DNA of 64,000 nt, taken from positions 366,501-430,500 of the forward strand of contig NZ_RWJF01000001.1 in assembly GCF_003970925.1 (NCBI RefSeq), given 5' to 3'. This stretch comes from Sphingomonas ginkgonis (GTDB lineage: Bacteria > Pseudomonadota > Alphaproteobacteria > Sphingomonadales > Sphingomonadaceae). Under the pieces are notes generated by a model, which had not been told where the DNA came from, searched no databases, and saw only the letters and a list, made by a program, of their open reading frames with translations. Numbering within the stretch: position 1 is the first letter of the stretch; every line of letters begins with the position of its first letter. Both the position numbers and the translations under genes were made by a program. Below are positions 19,759 to 28,368 of this stretch, piece after piece.

Positions 19759-20862
19759 TCACACCCGCATCGGCATGAGGACGTAGAGCGCGCTGGACTT
19801 GTCGTTCTCGCGCAGCAGGGTCGGCGCGGCGGCGTCGGCGAGATGGACTTCGATCGTGTCGCCGTCCATCTGGCCGAGGATGTCGAGCAGGTATCGGGCA
19901 TTGAACCCGATCTCGAGCCCATCGGCGCCATAATCGGCGGCGAGTTCCTCGGCGGCGGTGCCGTTCTCCGGGCTGGTGACCGAAAGAGTCACGCGGTCGC
20001 GGTCGAGCGCAATCTTGACCGCGCGGGTCTTCTCGCTGGCAATGGTCGAGACCCGGTCGACACCCGCCGAGAAGCTCTTCGGGTCGAGCTTGAGGAGCTT
20101 GTCGTTGGCGGTCGGGATGACCCGGTTATAATCGGGGAAGGTGCCGTCGATCAGCTTGCTGGTCAGCACCGCATGGCCGAGCGTGAAACGGACCTTGGTC
20201 GGCGACAGCGAGATCTCGACGGTGCCCTCGACCTCGTCGAGCAGGCGGCGGAGCTCCTGCACGCACTTCTTGGGAACGATCACGTCGGGCATTCCGTCGG
20301 CGCCGTCGGGCTTGGCGACGGTGACCCGCGCCAATCGGTGCCCGTCGGTCGCGGCGGCCTTCAGCTGGTCGTCGGCCACGTGGAGGAAGATCCCCATCAG
20401 ATAATAGCGGGTTTCTTCCGACGAGATGGCAAAGCGGGTCTTGTCGATGATCTGGCGGAGTGTCGCGGCCGGCAGCTCGAAGCGGGTCGGCAACTCGCCT
20501 TCGGCGATCACCGGGAAGTCGTCGCGGGGCAGCGTGGACAGGTTGAAGCGCGAGCGGCCGGCGGTGAGCTGCATCTTGCCCTCGGCCGCCGACAGCTCGA
20601 CCTGGCTCCCCTCGGGCAACTTGCGGACGATGTCGAACAGGGTGTGGGCCGACACGGTGGTGGCGCCGGGCTGGGCCACATTGGCGGCGACCGTCTCGTC
20701 GACCTGAAGGTCGAGGTCGGTCGCCATAAGGCGAAGCGCGCCGCTGTCCTGCGCCTCGAGCAGGACGTTGGAGAGGATCGGGATGGTGTTGCGCCGCTCG
20801 ACCACCGATTGAACATGGCTGAGGCTCTTGAGCAGGGTGGCCCGTTCAATCGTCGCCTTCAT
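19759..20862 (-). CDS. dnaN: DNA polymerase III subunit beta (sliding clamp)
   Basis: 367-residue ring-shaped processivity clamp for replication. The start MKATIERATLL and the end VLMPMRV are characteristic, and three repeated clamp domains account for the normal length. An in-frame extension of about 155 codons upstream has no family resemblance, so the ATG at 20862 is chosen. A TATAAC-like -10 (20927-20932, minus strand) would give a leader of about 60 bases, but its -35 is poor. It is not adjacent to dnaA, and recF lies downstream after a small opposite-strand gene. Confidence 0.97.
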   Translation of the reverse strand: MKATIERATLLKSLSHVQSVVERRNTIPILSNVLLEAQDSGALRLMATDLDLQVDETVAANVAQPGATTVSAHTLFDIVRKLPEGSQVELSAAEGKMQLTAGRSRFNLSTLPRDDFPVIAEGELPTRFELPAATLRQIIDKTRFAISSEETRYYLMGIFLHVADDQLKAAATDGHRLARVTVAKPDGADGMPDVIVPKKCVQELRRLLDEVEGTVEISLSPTKVRFTLGHAVLTSKLIDGTFPDYNRVIPTANDKLLKLDPKSFSAGVDRVSTIASEKTRAVKIALDRDRVTLSVTSPENGTAAEELAADYGADGLEIGFNARYLLDILGQMDGDTIEVHLADAAAPTLLRENDKSSALYVLMPMRV

Positions 20863-20989
20863 CTCGTCTCTGATCCTTGCCCCGTGTAACCCGCCGGACG
20901 GCGGTTCGGCGCCGCGCCGGAGCCTCGTTATAGCGAGCGGATGAAGGCTTGCCAGAGCCAGATTGCGGGAGCGCCGGCATGCCGCACGA

Positions 20990-22390
20990 TTAAGCGGGGA
21001 CCAGTACCGGACCGTGCCCCGTCGCGGCGACCGCAGCCGCGGTATCGACGCCGATGCTGAGGCTTGCGAGCCGCTGCTCGAGCATGACCGGGTCGAGCGG
21101 CTTGGCAAGCACGTCGGTGAAGCCGGCCTGAGCCAGGAAACGGGCGCGCTCGCGCGAGCGATCTGGCAACAGAGCAAGGATCGGGGCGGCCGCGTTCGGT
21201 CCCGCCGAGGTGCGGATCGCGCGGGTCGCCGCCACCCCATCGAGCTCCGGCATCTGCACGTCCATGAAGATGCAGTCGAACCGCTCGGCGAGGGCGAGCC
21301 CAAGCGCGCTTCGTCCGTCCTCGGCAATGCGGACGTGATGGCCGAGTGCCCGCAACTGATCGCGCATCAGCGCCAGCCCGAGGGGATTGTCGTCGGCAAG
21401 CAGCAGGGCGAGCGGCGGACAACTGGCCGGCCGAAGCCGTGGGCGATCGTCGAACGGCGCGAACGCTGCCCCATGCGATTGCGGTGGTAGACGGCGCGCC
21501 GATGGCGGTGCCGGACGCTCCGGCTCGAGTGGGCAGAAAGGACCCAAGATCGTGTCCGTTCGGCCGAGGACTCCCACCAGGCCTGGGCGGCAATGGGTGG
21601 CACTCTCCTCGCGGTAGAGGCGGATCTCGACGTTGACGCGTGACGGCAGGTTGCCGGCAAGCCGGACTCGGAAGCGTGAGATCAGACTGCTGCGCCGGGC
21701 TGAGCGTACTTGGCGAAGGAGGAGCAGGCGGTCGCCGGAGTCGATCAGGCGAAGCGCCTCGCGAGCGCTGATCACGGTTCGGGACTGGCCAACCAGGCGG
21801 CAGGCCTCGTGCGAGCAGTCGACCTGCGCCGAGCCGGTCTCGATGCGGAAATGCCCCACGTCGGCGAGCACCTCGGCGAGGTTGAGCAGCCGGCTGACCT
21901 CCCGCAGCTTGGCCGAGGCCTCGTTCGCGACCCGCTCGGCGCGGAGCCGCGCGTCGATGTCATGGATGTTGAGCACCAGTCCGGCCCCGCCACTCGAAGA
22001 GCCGGGAATGCCCGAGACCAGCCGGGCTTGACCTTCGAGCCAGCGCTCGCCGAAGCGCGCGTCACGAACCCGAAAGCGGACGGGTGGCGCGCGCAACGTG
22101 GCCCAAGCCCGGTGGCAAGCCCGGCGGAGCCTGACGCGATCGTCAGGATGGACGAACTCGGTCAGCAGGTGGCCAGCGACCTCCTCCGGAAGCAAGCCGA
22201 GAAGCGCGCGAGCGGCAGGCGAAACGAAGCGGGTAACCCCATCCTCGCCGAGCACCACCACCAGGTCGCTGCTATTCTCCGCCACCAGCCGGAGCATCGG
22301 CAGCGCATCGCGCTCGCGCTCCGGCTCTGACATGCCGCGCGGGCATGCCGGTCCGCCTTCCTGGTCCATCCCCCTGTCCTTGCTCTTCAT
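20990..22390 (-). CDS. PAS-PAS-receiver protein lacking a kinase domain
   Basis: 466-residue signalling protein. The N-terminal PAS domain is at about 30-150 (AENSSDLVVVLGEDG, LLPEEVAGHLL, VHPDDR), a short helical linker (about 150-175) leads to a second, PAS-like region (about 175-285), and a response-regulator receiver occupies about 335-455 with DD, phospho-acceptor Asp in FMDVQMPELDG and Lys in AKPLDP. No histidine-kinase H-box or ATPase domain and no output HTH or GGDEF are present. It may be a phosphate sink or PAS-gated receiver fed by another kinase. Three in-frame ATGs (22390, 22369, 22333) compete and the start is uncertain. The domain layout is seen; the function is inference. Confidence 0.8.
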   Translation of the reverse strand: MKSKDRGMDQEGGPACPRGMSEPERERDALPMLRLVAENSSDLVVVLGEDGVTRFVSPAARALLGLLPEEVAGHLLTEFVHPDDRVRLRRACHRAWATLRAPPVRFRVRDARFGERWLEGQARLVSGIPGSSSGGAGLVLNIHDIDARLRAERVANEASAKLREVSRLLNLAEVLADVGHFRIETGSAQVDCSHEACRLVGQSRTVISAREALRLIDSGDRLLLLRQVRSARRSSLISRFRVRLAGNLPSRVNVEIRLYREESATHCRPGLVGVLGRTDTILGPFCPLEPERPAPPSARRLPPQSHGAAFAPFDDRPRLRPASCPPLALLLADDNPLGLALMRDQLRALGHHVRIAEDGRSALGLALAERFDCIFMDVQMPELDGVAATRAIRTSAGPNAAAPILALLPDRSRERARFLAQAGFTDVLAKPLDPVMLEQRLASLSIGVDTAAAVAATGHGPVLVPA

Positions 22391-22518
22391 GCCCCCGAGT
22401 CCGAGCAGGGCATCAGGAGGCTAGTGGGAGCGCCGCCGCGCGTAAGAGCGAACCCGCTCCGGAACGGTCATGGACGCTAGTCGAGTCGGGACAGACGGAT
22501 CCGGAACGGACCGGTCGC

Positions 22519-23088
22519 TCAGCCGGGGCTCAGCACCCCGTCGAGCTGGTGGAGAACGCCATTGCTATGCTGCTCGTCGCCGCTGGCCAGCCGGGCCTTG
22601 CCGCCATGTCTATCGGACAGGACGATGCTGCCATTCTCCTTGCTGGCGCTGATCGTCTCCCCGTTCATCGTCGCCAGCTTCGTCGTGCCTTTGCCATTCT
22701 GAATGGCGCGATCGATGTCGGCGGCGAGGATCACTCCGGGCAGGATGTGAAAGGTCAGCAGTTGGGTCAGCTGCTGCCGGCCCTCTGGCTTCATCATCGC
22801 CGCCTTGGTCGCCGGCGGGATCTTGTCGAAGGCGGCGTCGGTAGGGGCGAGCACCGTGTAAGGGCCCTGCCCCGCCAGGGTCCGGTCGAGCCCGGCCTGG
22901 TGGATCGCGGCGGCGAACTTCCTGTCGTTGCCGAGCCCGTCGGAGAGCTTGGAGCCGCCCTCGCTGCCTTTTGCCGCCTGGTTTGTCCCGGCCTGATTGG
23001 CCGCGGCGTTGTTGCCCGGCTGCTGGTGGCAGCCCGCCAGCACCGCAAGTGCAAAAGCCAGCCCGCTCCGCGAGACGCTGTTCCTCAT
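22519..23088 (-). CDS. Fasciclin-domain (FAS1) lipoprotein
   Basis: 189-residue exported protein. The signal peptide ends in a lipobox (VLAGC) at about residue 18-19, so it is probably a lipoprotein, followed by an Asn/Gln/Ala/Gly-rich linker and one FAS1 domain (about 55-185) with the conserved YTVLAPTDAAFDKIP and LLTFHILPG motifs. FAS1 domains mediate adhesion or bind hydrophobic ligands at the cell surface. The ATG at 23088 has a GGAAAGGAA leader; a longer frame runs into the upstream hairpin and is rejected. It lies downstream of the Gly/His-rich gene. Confidence 0.9.
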   Translation of the reverse strand: MRNSVSRSGLAFALAVLAGCHQQPGNNAAANQAGTNQAAKGSEGGSKLSDGLGNDRKFAAAIHQAGLDRTLAGQGPYTVLAPTDAAFDKIPPATKAAMMKPEGRQQLTQLLTFHILPGVILAADIDRAIQNGKGTTKLATMNGETISASKENGSIVLSDRHGGKARLASGDEQHSNGVLHQLDGVLSPG

Positions 23089-23116
23089 CCTGTTCCTTTC
23101 CGTCGAAGGTTGGTGC

Positions 23117-23137
23117 GGGGCGGCGCGGCGCCGCCCC
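23117..23137. terminator. GC-rich hairpin between repeat-protein and fasciclin genes
   Basis: Perfect 9-base-pair stem (GGGGCGGCG / CGCCGCCCC) with a three-base loop, lying 16 bases beyond the stop of the 24346-23153 gene. No T-tract follows on either strand, so it may attenuate or stabilise mRNA rather than act as a classical terminator. Confidence 0.4.
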
Positions 23138-23152
23138 GGGGCCGAAGCCCGG

Positions 23153-24346
23153 TCAGGCGATTGCCGAGATGACCTGCTGGATAAGCCGGCTGCTCGGATC
23201 GACCTGGTAAATGTAGCCGTCGTTATAGCGGTACCAGCGATCCGGTGTGTCGTAGTAGCGGTCACGATAGGCCATCGGGACATTGTACACGTCGTAGCCG
23301 TCTGGGAGCTGGCTGCCGACGCCGAGATCGCCGGCGAGCAGCTGGACGATCCCATCGATTACGCCGTTTTGTGGGTTAAGCGAGTAAATCGCATTGTCGC
23401 CGTAGCGATAAAATTCGTCAGTCCCGTCCGGATAGTAGTTGGCGTATTGAACCGGCACATTGTAGCTCTGCCAGTCGAGCGGATAGGGCTCGCCGAGTGG
23501 GTAATAGCCGTAGCCGGTGTCGAGCGGCAGGATCTCGTCGATGAGGTTGCTGCCGCGGTTCACGCGATAGGCGTAGCCGTCGTCATAGCGATAGTAATAG
23601 CGCTGGTCGTCGGGGTACCAGCTGCGCGACCAGTCGGGCAGGTAGGAAGCGCCCCACGCCACCGGCAGGGCCGTTCCGAGCAGCTTCCGCGCCTGGCCGG
23701 GCGGCAGGCAGCCATTGTTCTTGCGGGCGAGGCCCGGCGGGCAGCCGTCGAAATAGCCGCGGCCAGGAAAGCGAGCGGCAGAGTAGCCGACCTGATCGTC
23801 GAAACGAATGTTGTTGACGGTCTGGACATTCCTCGTCTCGCCTCGCCGGTCGACGAAGTTCACGCGGTTGCGGTTGCCGTGCTGGATGACGGCGCGCGCC
23901 TCGCGGCGCTCGGCCCGGCCGCGGCCATGCTCCATCCGGACCTTGCGGTGACCGCCGCCATGCGAGGCGAAGCGACGCTCGCCGCCGCCGCCACGGTGCG
24001 CCGAATGTCCATGGCCATGACCGCCGCCGCCACGCGCGGCCATCTGCCGGCCGCCATAGCCGCCGCCATGACCTCCACCGTGCAGACGCGCCATCGCGAA
24101 GCCGCCGCCATGGCCACCACCATGACCGCCGCCGCCGCCGCTATCGCCGAAGTGCGGATTGCCGCCGCCATGGCCGCCTCCACCACCGCCGCCATGGGGA
24201 CTGCCGCCACCGCCGCCGCCATGCGGTCCACCGCCGCCATGGCCACCGCCACCCCCACCGCCGCCGTGACCACCCCCCGGACCGGCGAGCGCGGGAACGG
24301 CCATCGCCAGCGCCGCAGCGCCTAGCCCAAGCATCCACTTGCGCAT
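23153..24346 (-). CDS. Exported Gly/His-rich protein with three C-terminal Tyr-rich repeats
   Basis: 397-residue protein of unknown function. A signal peptide (about 1-22, ending ALAGP) is followed by about 110 residues of Gly/His blocks, a basic region, a CPPGLARKNNGC-LPPGQARK motif (about 203-225) of the kind seen in RcnB-like periplasmic proteins, and then three related units of about 50 residues (about 236-397) around YRYxDGxxYxVxPxxxLI. The His-rich part could bind metals. A perfect EcfG-type promoter lies 25-50 bases upstream, so it is probably a general-stress gene. The ribosome-binding site is AAGGAG. The fasciclin gene lies downstream. Confidence 0.75.
   Translation of the reverse strand: MRKWMLGLGAAALAMAVPALAGPGGGHGGGGGGGGHGGGGPHGGGGGGSPHGGGGGGGHGGGNPHFGDSGGGGGHGGGHGGGFAMARLHGGGHGGGYGGRQMAARGGGGHGHGHSAHRGGGGERRFASHGGGHRKVRMEHGRGRAERREARAVIQHGNRNRVNFVDRRGETRNVQTVNNIRFDDQVGYSAARFPGRGYFDGCPPGLARKNNGCLPPGQARKLLGTALPVAWGASYLPDWSRSWYPDDQRYYYRYDDGYAYRVNRGSNLIDEILPLDTGYGYYPLGEPYPLDWQSYNVPVQYANYYPDGTDEFYRYGDNAIYSLNPQNGVIDGIVQLLAGDLGVGSQLPDGYDVYNVPMAYRDRYYDTPDRWYRYNDGYIYQVDPSSRLIQQVISAIA
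23156..23641 (-). repeat. Three degenerate tandem protein repeats of about 50 residues
   Basis: Within the preceding gene, residues roughly 236-291, 292-349 and 350-397 each hold a Tyr-rich unit: a YNVPxxY or equivalent opening, a YRYxDGxxYxV core, a P/GxxxLI turn and a hydrophobic helix. The DNA is diverged between copies, so this is an old internal duplication of protein modules rather than a recent DNA repeat. Confidence 0.6.
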
Positions 24347-24370
24347 CTTATATCTCCTTCAGGCTCGCTC

Positions 24371-24396
24371 AACGCGTCTTCGGAAGCGCTCGTTCC
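24371..24396 (-). promoter_or_regulatory. EcfG (general stress sigma) promoter, perfect match
   Basis: On the minus strand GGAAC (24396-24392), 17 bases, CGTT (24374-24371) matches the alphaproteobacterial EcfG consensus GGAAC-N16/17-CGTT exactly. It is 25 bases before the ATG of the Gly/His-rich repeat protein, giving a leader of about 18 bases with an AAGGAG site. Confidence 0.75.
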
Positions 24397-24470
24397 GGCG
24401 CACGACTGCCGTCCTGACCGGCTCGCCGTGCCAGAATGAACCTCGGCTTTCAGCCGTTTTCAGGAGCGGG

Positions 24471-25727
24471 TCAGTCTTCTACCCAGTCGCGCTTCAGCCG
24501 CGAGGCCGCCAGCGCCATCAGCAATGCGGCGAGCAGGTAGAAGGCGAGGCACAAGGTCGCCGCGTGGCGCAACGCGTCCTGCCCATAGGCTTGCTTCATC
24601 GAGTCCGAGAGCCAGCCCATGAGGTAGGGTCCGACGCCCAGCCCGATCAGATTGTTGATCAGCAAGAAGCTGGCCGAGGCGCTCGAACGCATGTGGCGCG
24701 GCGCCAGGTGCTGGACGGCCGTGGTGACCGGACCGAGCCAGAGGATGTTGAGCGCGTTGGGGACCAGCAGGAAGGCCCAGGCGATGCTCAGGCTGGATGC
24801 GCGGAACCCGGCAAAGAAGAGCGGGGCCGACACCAGCCAGGCGAGCGCGGGAAGCCAGGCATACCAAGCGCGGTTGCCGCCGCCGAGCCGGTCGGCGAGC
24901 CAGCCGCCGCCGAACACCCCGACCGTGCCGCCGATCAGCAGTAGGCTGGAGAAGAACTGCGCGCGGTCGAGCAAGCCGAGCCCAAAGCTGCGCTCGAGGA
25001 TCGAGGGTGTCCAGAGCGCGAGTCCGTAGCCGCACAACGAACTGAAGGAGGAGGCGAATGCCATCAGCCAGAAGCTCGGCTTGCTGGCGAGCAGCGGAAA
25101 CACCTGGCCGATCGGCGCGGCGCTTCCGCTGGAGCGTTCGGCCGGGGGCAGGTCGCGCACCAGGACCAGCATGACGGGCGCGAGCAGAAGACCGGCCACG
25201 CCCATCACGATGAACGCCGCGCGCCAGTTCAGATAGGCGGCAAGATAGGCGCCGATCAGCGTTCCGCCGGCGAGCCCGAGTGGGATGCCGAGCGAGTAAG
25301 TGGCGAGCGCCCGGGCCCGGCGCGACGGCGGGAAATAGTCGGCGATTAGCGCATAGCTCGGCGCCACGCCGCCAGCCTCGCCCACGCCTACGCCCAAGCG
25401 ATAGGCGAATAGCGAAGCGAAGCTGCCGGCCAGCCCGCACAGGGCGGTGAAGGCGCTCCACACGGCAAGCGAGCCGGCGATGACCGCGCTCCGCCGGGTC
25501 CGGTCAGCGAGGAGCGCCAGCGGTACGCCCAGCGCCGAGTAGAGGAGCGCGAAGGCTAGCCCGCCAATGGCACCGAATTGAGCGTCGGTGAGGTGGAGGT
25601 CGGCCTTGATCGGCCCGGCGAGGATGCCGAGGATCTGCCGGTCGAGGAAGTTGAAGATGTAGGCGAGGAGCAGAAGCGACAGCAGCACGGTCGAGCCGCT
25701 GCGCGCCTGCTCCCTGCTCCCCGCCAC
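24471..25727 (-). CDS. MFS transporter (spinster-like)
   Basis: 418-residue inner-membrane major facilitator with about 12 helices. The helix 1 motif FNFLDRQILGIL, the loop 2-3 motif (LADRTRRS, about 73-80) and GVGEAGGVAPS near 115 are typical of the spinster-like branch common in sphingomonads. It starts six bases downstream of the TonB-dependent receptor stop, so the two probably form one uptake unit moving the same solute across both membranes. The solute is unknown. Confidence 0.9.
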   Translation of the reverse strand: MAGSREQARSGSTVLLSLLLLAYIFNFLDRQILGILAGPIKADLHLTDAQFGAIGGLAFALLYSALGVPLALLADRTRRSAVIAGSLAVWSAFTALCGLAGSFASLFAYRLGVGVGEAGGVAPSYALIADYFPPSRRARALATYSLGIPLGLAGGTLIGAYLAAYLNWRAAFIVMGVAGLLLAPVMLVLVRDLPPAERSSGSAAPIGQVFPLLASKPSFWLMAFASSFSSLCGYGLALWTPSILERSFGLGLLDRAQFFSSLLLIGGTVGVFGGGWLADRLGGGNRAWYAWLPALAWLVSAPLFFAGFRASSLSIAWAFLLVPNALNILWLGPVTTAVQHLAPRHMRSSASASFLLINNLIGLGVGPYLMGWLSDSMKQAYGQDALRHAATLCLAFYLLAALLMALAASRLKRDWVED

Positions 25728-25732
25728 GCCGG

Positions 25733-28207
25733 TCAGAACTTGAGCCCGATCGAGGCCCAGAGCTGCCGCGGGTTGCCGTAGTAGCCGGTCAGCACGCCCT
25801 CGGTTCCCAGCGTCGGCTGGATCCCCGGCGTTGCGACCGAGCCGACGGCGCTGCCGCTGCGGATGAACTGCCCGGTGAAGGGATTCTGGTTGAGGAAGTT
25901 GTAGCCGGCCACGACATACTTCTTATTGGTCAGGTTGCGCCCGTGCAATCCGAGCGTCCACGGCCCGAGATTGAGCACGGCGTTGGCGTCGAGCAGCGAA
26001 TAGCCCTTCTGGTCGAGCCCCGGCGTGGCCAGTTCGAACTGCTGGCTCTTGCTCCGGTACGACAGGGTCGAGTTGAGGTTCAGCTCGCCGCCGACGAACG
26101 GGGTGGTGTAGTTCAGCGTTCCGCTCGCGGTCCACTTCGGCGTGTTCTGGATCTTGCGGAAGTCCGACACGTCCGCCTGGTAGGGCGCGACCCGGGTCAG
26201 CACGCCGTTGACGTAGGCGTAGGTGAGCAGCGTCGTGTAGCGCTGGTACTTGGCGTCGAGATAGCCGAGCGACCAGCCGAAGTTCATCCGCGAACCGCCT
26301 GCGTTGCCGAACAGCCGCGCGTCGCCTTCCCACTCGACGCCGCGAATGCGGGCCTTGGCGGCATTGGTGGTGATTCCGACAAAAGTCGGCAGGCCGTTGA
26401 CGACGGTGCCGGCCGAGCCCGGGATCTGCACATCCTTGTAGTCGGCATTGAACAGCGCCACCGCGGTGTAGATGCGGCGGTCGAACAGGCTGGCCTTGTA
26501 GCCGACCTCCTCGGTCCGGACCTTCTCCGGCTTGAAGGTCAGGAAGTTATACTGCTCCGAATAGTCGCGCACCCCGTTGTTGTTGGTGTCGGGAGCCTGC
26601 GTCGAGAGGCCGCGCGGATCGAAGCCTCCGCCTTTGAAGCCCTGCGCATAGCTCGCGTAGAAGGTGTTGTCGGCGTTCGGCTTGAAGCTGAGCGACACGC
26701 GCGGGGTGAAGGCATCGTCCTTGCGGCGGCCATCGAAGTTGCTGGTCGGTGCACCGAACGGAACCCCTGCGCCGCTGAACAGGGGTGAGCCGCCGCCGAG
26801 ATAGTTCTGGCGGAAGATCGTCGAGTGACGCTTGTCGTTGGTGTAGCGAAGCCCGGCCGACAGCGCGAATTGCGGCGTGAAGTTGTAGGTGAAGTCGCCG
26901 AACAGCGCCCAAGCCTTGGTCTCGACATTGCCCTGAGTCAGCGCGGCCAGGCCGGCGACCGTGGTGAACAGCCGGACGTCGAAAGCGGTGAACGCCTTGG
27001 CGTTGAGGTAATAGCCGCCCAGCACGCCCTGCAGCGGACCCTTGTTGACCTGGAGCTGAAGCTCCTGGCTGAACTGGCGGTTGCGGTAGAAGGCGGGGAC
27101 ATCGACATCGACCGCGGCGAGCGCGTCGAAGTCGATCGGGGTGGCGCTGTTGTCCTTGCGCCAGGCAGTGATCGACTTGAAGGTCAGCCCTTCCGCGAAC
27201 GTCCATTGGCCGTGCAGGTCGACGCCCTTCGAGACGACCTTCTGCTTGGGCGAGACCAGCCCACCCTGCGAGTCGAACACGTCGGCCAGGACCGGCGCTC
27301 CGGAGCGCTGGCCGGGGATCAGCCGGTGGCCGCCGCGCGTGCTGCTGTCGTCGCGGGTGTGGTCGGCGTTGATTCGAAACATCAAATCGTCACTGGTGCC
27401 GAACTCGGCCGAGACGCGCGCGGCAGTGACGTCCTTGTCGTAGTTGCTGTAGCCGGTGGTGAGATTGCGGCCGTAACCGTCACGGGTGAGCCGGGCGACC
27501 GCGCCGCCGATGCGGAACCAGTCGGCGATCGGCAGCGAGCCCGAGACCACCCCGTTGACCATGTCGTGGGTGCCGGCGTCGAGCCGGGCCGAGATGGTCG
27601 GCCGGTTGGCCAGCCGGCGGGTGACATATTTCACCGCGCCGCCAATGGTGTTGCGGCCGTAGAGCGTGCCTTGCGGGCCGCGCAGCACCTCGATCCGGTC
27701 GACGTCGTAGATGTCGAGCACCGCGCCCTGCGGCCGGTTGAGGTAGACGTCGTCGAGATAGATGCCGACGCCCTGCTCGAAGCCGGCGACCGGGTCCTGC
27801 TGGCCGACGCCGCGGATGAAGGCGGTCAACGTCGAGTTGGTGCCGCGCGAGACTTCGAGGGTGACGTTCGGGGCCGACTGGGCAACATCGGTGATGTCGA
27901 TCGCGCCCTGCTTGTCGAGCTGCGCACCGGTGATCGCGGTCACCGCGATCGGGACGTCCTTGAGGCTTTCCGCGCGGCGCCGGGCGGTGACGACGATGTC
28001 GCCGGTGCTGGCATCGCCGGGCGAGGTGGCGGTAGTCTGGTTGATCGCCTGCGCGGTCCGCTCTTCCGGGTTGCTGGCGGGGGGAGCGGCGATGTCCGGC
28101 TGGCTCGGGGTCGGCTGCGCCTGCGCGAAGGCCGGCGTTGCGGCGAACACGGCCATGGTCGAAGCGCCGACGAGAAGCACGCGGCGGTACAGCGTCGAGG
28201 ACGACAT
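25733..28207 (-). CDS. TonB-dependent outer-membrane receptor
   Basis: 824-residue receptor. The signal peptide (about 1-28, ending AFAQA) is followed by a Pro/Gln-rich stretch, a TonB-box-like DIVVTARRR segment, the plug domain (about 60-190; YLDDVYLN and VLRGPQGTLYGRN motifs) and a 22-strand barrel ending WASIGLKF. It energises uptake of a large or scarce substrate across the outer membrane. The ATG at 28207 has a strong AGGAGGGG site, and 48 extra in-frame codons upstream are rejected. The MFS gene follows at once, and a TetR gene is divergent with a palindromic operator between them. The plug lacks features that identify iron or sugar. Confidence 0.95.
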   Translation of the reverse strand: MSSSTLYRRVLLVGASTMAVFAATPAFAQAQPTPSQPDIAAPPASNPEERTAQAINQTTATSPGDASTGDIVVTARRRAESLKDVPIAVTAITGAQLDKQGAIDITDVAQSAPNVTLEVSRGTNSTLTAFIRGVGQQDPVAGFEQGVGIYLDDVYLNRPQGAVLDIYDVDRIEVLRGPQGTLYGRNTIGGAVKYVTRRLANRPTISARLDAGTHDMVNGVVSGSLPIADWFRIGGAVARLTRDGYGRNLTTGYSNYDKDVTAARVSAEFGTSDDLMFRINADHTRDDSSTRGGHRLIPGQRSGAPVLADVFDSQGGLVSPKQKVVSKGVDLHGQWTFAEGLTFKSITAWRKDNSATPIDFDALAAVDVDVPAFYRNRQFSQELQLQVNKGPLQGVLGGYYLNAKAFTAFDVRLFTTVAGLAALTQGNVETKAWALFGDFTYNFTPQFALSAGLRYTNDKRHSTIFRQNYLGGGSPLFSGAGVPFGAPTSNFDGRRKDDAFTPRVSLSFKPNADNTFYASYAQGFKGGGFDPRGLSTQAPDTNNNGVRDYSEQYNFLTFKPEKVRTEEVGYKASLFDRRIYTAVALFNADYKDVQIPGSAGTVVNGLPTFVGITTNAAKARIRGVEWEGDARLFGNAGGSRMNFGWSLGYLDAKYQRYTTLLTYAYVNGVLTRVAPYQADVSDFRKIQNTPKWTASGTLNYTTPFVGGELNLNSTLSYRSKSQQFELATPGLDQKGYSLLDANAVLNLGPWTLGLHGRNLTNKKYVVAGYNFLNQNPFTGQFIRSGSAVGSVATPGIQPTLGTEGVLTGYYGNPRQLWASIGLKF

Positions 28208-28266
28208 GATTGAAAACCCCTCCTGTTCACGGCGCACCGTCAATCCGGTTGCGCTCCCTTGCTCGC

Positions 28267-28296
28267 TTCGACTAATGAAAGTCGAACCGGCTTTCA
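28267..28296. promoter_or_regulatory. Inverted-repeat operator between tonB-receptor and tetR genes
   Basis: TTCGACT and AGTCGAA (28267-28273 and 28280-28286) form a perfect 7-base inverted repeat with a six-base spacer. TGAAAG and CTTTCA (28276-28281 and 28291-28296) form a second overlapping inverted repeat. The site is 60 bases upstream of the receptor start and 73 before the TetR start, where an autoregulating TetR repressor would bind. Confidence 0.5.
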
Positions 28297-28368
28297 ACTT
28301 CGTTTGCAGGAAGTGGGTTGAGAAACGAGCGAGCCGTTGCTGGGGCGACACATGAGGGGTCGGTGGGG

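Noticed and set aside
22345..23172. 275-codon plus-strand frame opposite the fasciclin gene
   Set aside because: The minus strand carries a lipobox and FAS1 motifs; the plus frame has no recognisable domain.
23900..24310. GGC/GCC-rich repetitive DNA resembling a repeat array
   Set aside because: Low-complexity Gly/His codons in a coding gene; no spacers or constant direct repeats, so not CRISPR.
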